64,000 nt of DNA, taken from assembly GCA_938015595.1 (NCBI GenBank), contig CALLPI010000015.1, positions 60,138 to 124,137 on the forward strand, read 5' to 3'. The notes under the pieces were generated by a model. The model worked only from the letters and a program-made list of their open reading frames with translations, did not search any database and had not been told where the DNA came from. A program made the position numbers and the translations under genes. This document shows positions 57,664-64,000 of this stretch, piece after piece (positions within the stretch are counted from its first letter, which is position 1; each line of letters opens with the position of its first letter). Origin of the DNA: an uncultured Saprospiraceae bacterium (GTDB lineage: Bacteria; Bacteroidota; Bacteroidia; Chitinophagales; Saprospiraceae).

Positions 57664-57731
57664 ACCCTTCTCTGAGCAGTGCCGAGGGTTTGAACTTTCG
57701 GATTTAGTAGTATCACTTGCCGGCGCGCAGG

Positions 57732-60641
57732 CTATTTCTTCAAGGCGTCCCGAATCCGCTTGGCCACAGTGCTGAGCGCTTCCTCGGGATTGTCCCACAG
57801 GCTGACGGCTTTCAGGCGCCCATCGGCGTCCTTGGGGACGATTTCGAAGTCCTGAACTTTCATCTCTTCTCCTTGCGATGAGGCGGCGACGCCGGGCAAG
57901 GCGCCTAAATCCATCGGCTCGATGAGCAGCGGAATGAACTGCTTCTTTTTCTCTAAAAAGCCTTTGATGGCGGGTTTCAGCTCCTTGTCCCAGATGTAAT
58001 CTGAGGCGATGGCGTCGGCGGAGAGCAGGAGGATGAACACGTCGGCTTCTTTCAGCTTTTGCTGGATGACTTCGTCCCACTGCTCGCCGGGCAGGATTTC
58101 CTGGTCGGTCCACAGCTCCACGTCGTCGGAGCGGCGCAAGCCGCTGAGGTGCACCCGCAAGCGGTGAAGCCACTCGGTGTTTCGGTGCGAGTAGGACAAG
58201 AACACCCGCTTGGCGCGGCGCGGCGGGCGCGGCAGCAGCACTTCAAAGCGCCGGATGAGCAGCGTTTGCTCCTGACCCGCCTTGTCCTTGCCCGGGATTC
58301 GGATGTGCCCGCGCTCCGCGGCTTGGCGCAATGCGGCATATTTCACGAAGTAGGCGCCGTCGTAGGAGACATCCATCCTGGGCGCCGCCTTTTCATCCAA
58401 CCTAAGGATTGGGATGCTCGCAGGCGCCTCATCTTCCGTGGGCGCCGCTTCGGAAGACTTGCTCATCTCCGAGCCTTTTGTGCTCTGCGGCTGTGCCGCT
58501 TCTATTTTTCCTTGCAGAAAATGCTTGCATTGCGCAAAAATCTCTTTTTGCAGTTCCAGCGCTTCGCGCTTGCCTTCTGCGGCGCCCTCCACGCCGATCA
58601 GGAGCACGCCGTCGTGTTCGTTTTCGGCGGGGTACAGCCCTTTGAGCAATACCCGCAAGCCGTTTTTCAAAAAAACGATGCCGTGCTTCCAGAAGTGCCG
58701 CGCCTCTGAGCGCTCCTCCTGCGCATAGTGCAGGATGAGGCGGTGCATCAGTTTTTTGTAGTGAAACAGCGGCACGCGCAGCCAAAAAGCCGACTGCCAG
58801 ACTCCCTGCGCCGCAATGCGGAGCAAATCTTCTATCGGGTGCTCGTCGGGCAGGTACTGCGGAGCCACGTACCAGCCCTTGCGCAGCGGATGCGGGAAGA
58901 TCAGCTCCAATTGCTTGGCGACATCGAGAAATACCTGCTTGAAATCGCCTACGCTGCCGAGTTCGTCCGGATGAAACTCACCTCCCTTTGCCAGCACTTG
59001 TTGGTTCAAAATGTCGTGGATGCGCCGGGTCAGCTCGGCGGGCTTCAAAAAAACGCGGTTGCGAAGGGCTTCGGATTGCTCGAAAAACGCCACCACGCCG
59101 CCGCGATGGAAGGTGCGGGGCAGGTCTTGCGGTTCGAGACCGGTAGCCCTGCCCATGATTTTAGCCGCGGCTTGCTCGAATTCGCCGAGCCAAACGGAGC
59201 CGTCTTCTTTCAAATACTCTTGAAAAGGGTTGTCGTTCTCTGAGTTTCCTTCTTGCAGGTCGAGGATGCGCTGCCGCACGGTGAGCCAAATGGGAGGTAA
59301 CGAAGCGCTGTCGGCGGCTTCGGCGATGGCCGCCTCCAGTTCGCGCTCGAAGAGCCGGAGGGCTTGCTGTTGGCGGGGGTGCTGCGGGTCGCAGCCTTGG
59401 CAGAGGCTGATGTGCAGCGATTCGCGGATGCGGTAGTCGTCGTGGAGCGGCTGGTCGAGGCGGCGTTTGCCCGCTCCGAGGTCGGTTTTGTTTTGCACCA
59501 CGAGGAGCGGGGCGTTGTTGCGCTCGCCGGCGTAGTGCTGCACGGTGTCGAGCCAGTAGCGAAGTTCGAAGTGTTCCAACGGCACTTTGGCTTCGCCGGT
59601 ACGCAAGCAAGTGTCTTGGCGACCGTTGAGGTTGGTGGCGGCATCCCAGAGCAGCAGATAGACGGCGTTGTCGCTCATGAAGAGCCGGTAGGTCTCGTGG
59701 TAGTATTCCTGCCCGCCAAAATCCCACACGCTCACTGCCACGTCTTGGAGTAGAGGAAAGCGTTCGGAGTTGGGCAGCCAGCGGTGCACCTTCAGCCCGT
59801 GCGTGCTGTCTCTTTGATCTAAATAATCTCCCGTCTGCAAGTAGTGCAGCAGCGTGGTCTTGCCCGCATCGCTGTTGCCCAGCAGGATGAGCTTGACGTC
59901 GCGGCGGGTATCAACGTCTTTGGGCAGTGGCTTTTCATCCGGTAGCGCATCGAAATATTGCCTGAGCAGTTCAATGTTGCGCTGCTGATAGATGTCCGCA
60001 GGGCAGTCTTCGATGGGGCACCCATCCACACGGAAAACCCGCAGCGCCTTCATCTCCTTGAGCGGGCGTATTTTTTTTACCTGGGTGTCGGAGCAGTAGA
60101 GCTCTTGCAACTGGGTCAATTGGCTGAGCGGGCTGAGGTCGCTCACCCGGGTGTCGGAGCAGTCGAGTTTTTGCAACTGGGTCAATTGTCTGAGCGGGCT
60201 GAGGTCGCTCACCGAGGTGATGGAGCAGTAGAGCATTTGCAACTGGGTCAATTGTCTGAGCGGGCTGAGGTCGCTCACCAAGTTGTTGGAGCAGGTGAAC
60301 GTTTGCAAATGTGTAAGTTTGCGGAACAGGAAGAGGTCAGACAGTGACCATGGATTAAATTCATCACCGATGAATAACTTTTTCAAGCCTTTCAGTAGGG
60401 CAAGGCGTGCGGGCAGCGCTCTGAGGCGGTTTTTTTCGCCTTTGTTCTGGCTTATTTTTTCTACCCATTTTTTTTGCTCCTCGTCGTATTCCTGCCACCT
60501 GTTGCTCAGGATGAGGGTTTCGAGCCAGGTGCAGTCGCCAATCTCGTCGGGCAGGTGGGTGAGACCGCAGTTGCCGAGGTCGAGCACAGGGTTTCGGGTT
60601 TGCTTGTTTTGTTTGATGAGTTGGAGGGCGAGTTCGGACAT
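57732..60641 (-). CDS. LRR-Roc-COR-TIR protein (Roco family GTPase with TIR effector domain)
   Basis: A 969-residue multidomain protein. Residues about 18-215 are leucine-rich repeats, including three nearly identical 22-residue units (VSDLSPLRQLTQLQ). Residues about 247-440 are a Ras-like Roc GTPase: P-loop GNSDAGKT at 255-262, DFGGQ at 307-311 and NKTD at 384-387. Residues about 480-720 fit a COR dimerisation domain (VWLGEFEQAAAKIMGRATGLEPQDLPRTFHRGGVVAFFEQ...VAPQYLPDE). After a linker, residues about 809-945 form a TIR domain: RVFLSYSHRNTEWLHRLRVHL, DDVELWTDQEILPGEQW and SADAIASDYIWDKEL with the likely NAD-processing Glu887. This links a sensor, a nucleotide switch and an effector in one chain, as in innate-immune receptors. 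It has no same-strand partner: the neighbour upstream is divergent and the one downstream convergent. Function in phage defence or signalling is inferred. Confidence 0.93.
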   Translation of the reverse strand: MSELALQLIKQNKQTRNPVLDLGNCGLTHLPDEIGDCTWLETLILSNRWQEYDEEQKKWVEKISQNKGEKNRLRALPARLALLKGLKKLFIGDEFNPWSLSDLFLFRKLTHLQTFTCSNNLVSDLSPLRQLTQLQMLYCSITSVSDLSPLRQLTQLQKLDCSDTRVSDLSPLSQLTQLQELYCSDTQVKKIRPLKEMKALRVFRVDGCPIEDCPADIYQQRNIELLRQYFDALPDEKPLPKDVDTRRDVKLILLGNSDAGKTTLLHYLQTGDYLDQRDSTHGLKVHRWLPNSERFPLLQDVAVSVWDFGGQEYYHETYRLFMSDNAVYLLLWDAATNLNGRQDTCLRTGEAKVPLEHFELRYWLDTVQHYAGERNNAPLLVVQNKTDLGAGKRRLDQPLHDDYRIRESLHISLCQGCDPQHPRQQQALRLFERELEAAIAEAADSASLPPIWLTVRQRILDLQEGNSENDNPFQEYLKEDGSVWLGEFEQAAAKIMGRATGLEPQDLPRTFHRGGVVAFFEQSEALRNRVFLKPAELTRRIHDILNQQVLAKGGEFHPDELGSVGDFKQVFLDVAKQLELIFPHPLRKGWYVAPQYLPDEHPIEDLLRIAAQGVWQSAFWLRVPLFHYKKLMHRLILHYAQEERSEARHFWKHGIVFLKNGLRVLLKGLYPAENEHDGVLLIGVEGAAEGKREALELQKEIFAQCKHFLQGKIEAAQPQSTKGSEMSKSSEAAPTEDEAPASIPILRLDEKAAPRMDVSYDGAYFVKYAALRQAAERGHIRIPGKDKAGQEQTLLIRRFEVLLPRPPRRAKRVFLSYSHRNTEWLHRLRVHLSGLRRSDDVELWTDQEILPGEQWDEVIQQKLKEADVFILLLSADAIASDYIWDKELKPAIKGFLEKKKQFIPLLIEPMDLGALPGVAASSQGEEMKVQDFEIVPKDADGRLKAVSLWDNPEEALSTVAKRIRDALKK
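60105..60302 (-). repeat. Three 66-bp near-identical tandem units encoding leucine-rich repeats
   Basis: Units start at 60105, 60171 and 60237. On the plus strand the first 43 bases are identical in all three copies except one position (base 19 of the unit); the remaining 23 bases vary and encode the residues on either side of the CS doublet (LYCSITSV, LDCSDTRV, TFTCSNNLV). A fourth, diverged unit begins at 60303. The conserved frame with variable surface residues suggests recent duplication or gene conversion. Confidence 0.92.
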
Positions 60642-60969
60642 GGCGGCGCCGGGTGGGTTGTCTTTTTTGAAGATAGCGGGTTGCGGGAGGGCTTTTTGGA
60701 GCGTTCGCCCAACGGGAAGCGGTTTTTTCTTCTCAGGAGGGGCGCTTTTGCACGCGCGAATGCATGCTCAGCGGCAAAAATGAGGGGCTGTCTCTGTACT
60801 TTTTATAGTTGCGTTTGTATTTTTTACAGGCGATAATCCTTTTTTTTCAAAAAAGCAATGATCAATTATTTTTTAAATGAGGACAAGTGTCATGTTGGCT
60901 TTGGCGCGTACTCCCGCACCTTTGGGTGTGTTATTTTTCTCATGGTTCAAACTAAAAATATCTGTGTGT
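60642..60969. other. Divergent intergenic region, Roco-TIR gene / CstB-like gene
   Basis: About 330 bases without a called gene. Homopolymer runs (T8 near 60840) and a possible TTTG at 60814 are present, but no complete TTTG/TAnnTTTG pair could be assigned for either gene. The track's extended start at 60877 for the plus-strand gene translates to sequence unlike the family. Confidence 0.5.
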
Positions 60970-62382
60970 ATGAAGGTAGAACAATTGTATACCGGTTGTC
61001 TGGCGGAAGCCGCCTACTACATCGAAAGCGAGGGAGAAGCGGTCATCATTGACCCGCTGCGCGAGGTAGCGCCGTACATCGAGCGCGCCGAAAGAGACGG
61101 GGCCAAGATCAAGTACGTGCTGGAGACGCACTTTCACGCCGACTTCGTGTCGGGGCATTTGGATTTGGCCAAGAAGACGGGGGCGAAAATCGTCTATGGC
61201 CCGACGGCGAAGCCCAACTTTGAGGCATACATCGCTCAAGACGGCGAAGAGCTGCCGGTAGGGAAGGTAAAAATCCGCGTTTTGCACACCCCGGGGCACA
61301 CGATGGAGTCGTCGTGCTTTTTGTTGCTCGACGAGAACGGCAAGGAAGTAGCCGTTTTCACGGGCGACACACTGTTCATCGGCGATGTAGGTCGTCCGGA
61401 TTTAGCGGTGAAGTCGGACTTGACGCGGGAGGATTTGGCGGGCTATCTGTACGACTCGCTGCGCTCGAAGATTATGACGCTGCCCGACGATGTGCGCGTT
61501 TATCCGGGGCATGGGGCGGGTTCGGCATGCGGCAAGAAGATGGCTAAGGAGACGGTTTCGACAATTGGTCAGCAAAAGCAGTTGAACTACGCCTTGCGGG
61601 CCGACATGACGCGCGAGGAGTTCATCCGCGAAGTAACGACGGGCTTGGTGGAGCCTCCGCAGTATTTCCCGAAGAATGCCGTGCTCAACCGCATGGGCTA
61701 CGAGAGCATTGACGAGGTATTGCAACGCGGGGTTCGTCCGCTGTCGGTAGAGGAATTTGTGGCGGTGGCGGAGGTGGAAAACGCTCTTATTTTGGACACG
61801 CGCTCGGAACAAGAGTTTGTCAAGGGGTACATTCCCGGCGCTGTTTTCATTGGGTTAGACGGCCAATTTGCCTCTTGGGTGGGTACGCTCATTCCCGATC
61901 TACAACAGCCCATATTGCTGGTGTGCCCGGCTGGTCGTGAGGAGGAAGCGGTAACGCGCTTAGCGCGGGTGGGCTACGACAACGCGCTTGGCTATCTGAA
62001 AGGCGGCTTTGCCGCGTGGCAGGCTGCTGGGAAAGATATAGACAGCATCGAAAGCATCAGCGCAGAGACGTTCGTCAGCCGCATGAAGGCCCCCAACGCG
62101 GTAGTGCTCGATGTGCGCCGCAGGAGCGAGTACGAAACCGAACACGTCATCGGTGCTCAGAACTTCCCACTCGATTTCATCAACAAAAACATGGCGGAGC
62201 TGCGCCAAGACGTCCAGTACTTGGTGCATTGCGCAGGGGGCTACCGCTCCGTCATCGCCATCAGCATTCTCAAAAACCGCGGGTTCGACAACATGGTCAA
62301 CGTAGAGGGCGGCTTCAAGGCCATTAAGGCGACCGGCAAAGTGGCCTTGTCGGAGTATCGCGAACAGATCACCGAGCTGTAA
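60970..62382 (+). CDS. CstB-like persulfide dioxygenase fused to two rhodanese domains
   Basis: A 470-residue sulfur-metabolism protein. Residues about 1-245 are a metallo-beta-lactamase-fold dioxygenase of ETHE1/CstB type: iron-site motif THFHADFVSGH, then LHTPGHTMESS, FTGDTLFIGDVGRPDL and YPGHGAGSACGKKM, whose Cys matches a reactive Cys known in CstB. Two rhodanese domains follow (about 265-365 and 375-465), with loops VCPAGREEEA and HCAGGYRSV, so both retain a Cys. The family oxidises persulfides to sulfite and transfers sulfur, giving thiosulfate and detoxifying sulfide. Start chosen at ATG 60970 (MKVEQLYTGCLAEAAYYIES). A strong terminator follows, so it is monocistronic. Confidence 0.93.
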   Translation: MKVEQLYTGCLAEAAYYIESEGEAVIIDPLREVAPYIERAERDGAKIKYVLETHFHADFVSGHLDLAKKTGAKIVYGPTAKPNFEAYIAQDGEELPVGKVKIRVLHTPGHTMESSCFLLLDENGKEVAVFTGDTLFIGDVGRPDLAVKSDLTREDLAGYLYDSLRSKIMTLPDDVRVYPGHGAGSACGKKMAKETVSTIGQQKQLNYALRADMTREEFIREVTTGLVEPPQYFPKNAVLNRMGYESIDEVLQRGVRPLSVEEFVAVAEVENALILDTRSEQEFVKGYIPGAVFIGLDGQFASWVGTLIPDLQQPILLVCPAGREEEAVTRLARVGYDNALGYLKGGFAAWQAAGKDIDSIESISAETFVSRMKAPNAVVLDVRRRSEYETEHVIGAQNFPLDFINKNMAELRQDVQYLVHCAGGYRSVIAISILKNRGFDNMVNVEGGFKAIKATGKVALSEYREQITEL

Positions 62383-62419
62383 GGGCTAGCTTCAATGCCG
62401 AGAGGTGTAAGGCATCGAA

Positions 62420-62451
62420 GGCCATCGGAGGTATTGCTCCGGTGGCCTTTT
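62420..62451 (+). terminator. Rho-independent terminator after the CstB-like gene
   Basis: An 11-bp stem GGCCATCGGAG / CTCCGGTGGCC (one G-U pair) with a 6-base loop, followed by TTTT. It lies 38 bases beyond the stop codon. Confidence 0.85.
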
Positions 62452-62591
62452 GCATAGGCGAAGAGCAGCCCGATGTGCCCTTATTTTGTACCTCAGCGCC
62501 GTTTAAACGGATGCGTTGTAGGCGGGTCTTAAGGATATTCCGCTTTTGCGGCCATTGCCGGAAGGGGAGTTTTGGAGAAAAACTCGACGCC

Positions 62592-64000
62592 ATGAAGAAG
62601 AATACTTTGATTTTCGGACTGTTGGTTGGAGCCATCTCTTGGGCTTGGGGGCAGGTGGTGGTCAACACCGCTCAGGGTGCTGTTCAGGGGTTGGTTCAGG
62701 ATGGCGTTTATGCTTTTTTGGGCATTCCGTACGCGCGTCCTCCGGTGGGGGCGTTTCGCTGGGCGCCGCCGGAGGCGCCGTTGGGGTGGTCGGGGGTTCG
62801 GCTGGCGCAGGTTTTTCCGCCGGCGTGCCCGCAAAAGGAATTTGCTCCGGGCGATACGGTCGGCAAGGCGATAGGTCAGGAGGACTGTCTGTACCTCAAC
62901 GTCTGGACGCCCGACTTGAGCGGTCGGCTGCCGGTGATGGTCTTTGTTCACGGGGGCGGCAATCAGCAAGGCGCTACGGGACAGGTTAGCGGCGGTGCGC
63001 GTCTCTATGAGGGCAAGAACTTAGCCAAGCGGGGCGACGTAGTGGTGGTTACTCTTCAGTATCGGCTTGGGGCGTTAGGTTTTATGGTGCATCCGGGTTT
63101 GGAGGCGGAGAGCGCTTGGGGCAAGGCGGGCAACTACGGTGCCCTCGATCAGGTGGCTGCGCTACAATGGGTGCAGCAAAACATCGAGGCTTTTGGCGGC
63201 GACCCTGCGAGGGTAACGGTTTTTGGCGAAAGCGCCGGCGCGGTCAATGTGGGCAATCTGCTGGTCATGCCGGCGGCTCGAGGGCTTTTTCACCGCGCCA
63301 TTTTGCAGAGCGGCTCGCCACGCCTCAAAGACTATGCTACTGCGCGCGCTGAGGGTGTCGCCTTCGCCCAAAAACTCGGCGCCGCCGGCACTGCTGCGCA
63401 GCAAGTGGCCTACCTTCGGGCGTTGCCGGCCGACTCGCTGGTCAGCGGCGACTCCAGCCCCATTGCAGGCAACGGCCTTACGCGGGCGCCGTGGCAGCCG
63501 GTGTTGGATGGCTATTGGTTTCCGCAAAGCCCTTTCGAGGCCATACAAAGCGGCCAGCACCACCGCGTGCCGCTCCTTGTTGGCTCCAACAGCGAGGAAA
63601 TGAGCCTCTACGCGCCTGCAGTAGTAACCCCCCAAATGTTGCAGGCGTTCGTGCAAGCTACTATACCACCCTTCTACCGCCCTCAGGTGCTGGCCGCCTA
63701 CCCGCCCGGCACGACCAACGAGCAGGCGCGCGCCGCCTACGTGGCTTTGGTCAGCGACCTGCAGTTTACAGCCCCAGCGCGGCGCGTAGCCGATTGCATC
63801 AGCAAAAACCAAACAGAACCCGTCTGGCGCTACTTCTTCACCTTTCGCCACACCGTGCCCCTCTTGCAGCCCTTCGGGGCCTATCACGGCATGGAGCTGT
63901 TCTACGTGTTTAACACCTGGGAAAATGCTGCGCTCGGCAGCGGACCGCTCTTCCGGCCCGCCGACGACAGCACGCAGCAAAACGCGCTGCGCTATTGGAC
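62592..64000 (+). CDS. Exported type B carboxylesterase (3' end cut by window edge)
   Basis: About 469 codons are visible; the gene runs off the right edge and is missing from the ORF track in this frame. Signal peptide MKKNTLIFGLLVGAISWAWGQ. The alpha/beta-hydrolase family motifs are present: DGVYAFLGIPYARPPVGAFRWAPPE, EDCLYLNVWTP, VMVFVHGGGNQQG (oxyanion hole), and the nucleophile elbow VTVFGESAGAVNVG with the catalytic Ser; the acid appears as SNSEEM and the His near YHGMELFYVF. These enzymes hydrolyse carboxylic esters; a secreted form likely acts on external esters or drugs/xenobiotics. It follows the CstB-like terminator by about 140 bases and is probably transcribed alone. Confidence 0.93.
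   Translation, partial: MKKNTLIFGLLVGAISWAWGQVVVNTAQGAVQGLVQDGVYAFLGIPYARPPVGAFRWAPPEAPLGWSGVRLAQVFPPACPQKEFAPGDTVGKAIGQEDCLYLNVWTPDLSGRLPVMVFVHGGGNQQGATGQVSGGARLYEGKNLAKRGDVVVVTLQYRLGALGFMVHPGLEAESAWGKAGNYGALDQVAALQWVQQNIEAFGGDPARVTVFGESAGAVNVGNLLVMPAARGLFHRAILQSGSPRLKDYATARAEGVAFAQKLGAAGTAAQQVAYLRALPADSLVSGDSSPIAGNGLTRAPWQPVLDGYWFPQSPFEAIQSGQHHRVPLLVGSNSEEMSLYAPAVVTPQMLQAFVQATIPPFYRPQVLAAYPPGTTNEQARAAYVALVSDLQFTAPARRVADCISKNQTEPVWRYFFTFRHTVPLLQPFGAYHGMELFYVFNTWENAALGSGPLFRPADDSTQQNALRYW

Noticed and set aside
57208-58173. Minus-strand ORF of 321 residues spanning the M43 and Roco 3' ends
   Set aside because: Overlaps two well-supported genes; its translation is Arg/Ala-rich out-of-frame sequence.
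63162-63980. Minus-strand ORF of 272 residues
   Set aside because: Antisense to the carboxylesterase, which has the GESAG elbow and other family motifs in the plus frame.
1-64000. tRNA, rRNA, CRISPR arrays, IS elements, integrases, replication origin
   Set aside because: Intergenic gaps were read for cloverleaf-like, repeat-spacer and terminal inverted-repeat patterns; none was convincing. A covariance-model scan (tRNAscan-SE, Infernal) would be needed to rule out small RNAs.

Overview
The window is a gene-dense chromosomal piece of a member of the Bacteroidota, most likely a Saprospiria-like bacterium. The phylum is supported by several things visible in the sequence. Three secreted proteins end in type IX secretion sorting domains (two type A, one type B gliding-associated). 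PorV/PorQ-like and FadL-like outer-membrane proteins are present, as are a DUF4249 lipoprotein, a DUF4920 protein, a CreD cluster and an M43 cytophagalysin-like protease. Several starts are preceded by the Bacteroidota promoter pattern TTTG-N18..22-TAnnTTTG, with no convincing Shine-Dalgarno sequences. The order-level placement is inference only.

Layout. 0-6.5 kb: a partial Xaa-Pro aminopeptidase (-), then a CoA transferase, tilS, an M50 intramembrane protease with CBS domains and an LEA-like helical repeat protein (+). 6.5-9.4 kb: a FadL-type barrel and a low-complexity aromatic/Arg-Ser secreted protein (-), separated by a strong terminator. 9.6-15 kb: proS, a three-gene membrane protein/winged-helix/CreD unit (-), and a flavin-reductase pair with a DUF2805 protein (+). 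15.3-22 kb: a C39-peptidase ABC exporter with its HlyD adaptor, a dockerin-containing T9SS cargo protein, and a decayed fragment of a second dockerin protein. 22-28.6 kb: smc, an HD hydrolase, a DUF4920 protein (-) and a secreted MORN-caspase fusion (+). 28.7-36.5 kb: a giant repeat adhesin-like T9SS type B protein (-). 36.7-46.6 kb: small secreted and lipoproteins, a photolyase, a tectonin/BNR secreted protein, a TPR lipoprotein, a PorV/Q-like protein, a DUF62 protein with altered active-site residues and a voltage-gated K+ channel. 46.6-51.1 kb: a tight four-gene minus-strand run (M20 dipeptidase, M20D amidohydrolase, exported RidA, class V aminotransferase). 51.1-57.6 kb: the diadenylate cyclase cdaA, a secreted coiled-coil protein coupled to miaE, a small lipoprotein and an M43 metalloprotease. 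57.7-64 kb: a G+C-rich stretch with an LRR-Roc-COR-TIR protein, a CstB-like persulfide dioxygenase/rhodanese protein and a partial carboxylesterase.

How the parts work together. Much of the window serves the envelope and secretion: T9SS cargo, outer-membrane barrels, lipoproteins and a type I exporter. The 46.6-51.1 kb run looks like export-linked peptide and amide turnover. The most striking gene is the single-polypeptide Roco-TIR protein at 57.7-60.6 kb. It joins a repeat sensor, a GTPase switch and a TIR effector in one protein and has no operon partner, which suggests a self-contained immune or signalling module (inference). No rRNA, tRNA, CRISPR array, IS element or replication origin was recognised.
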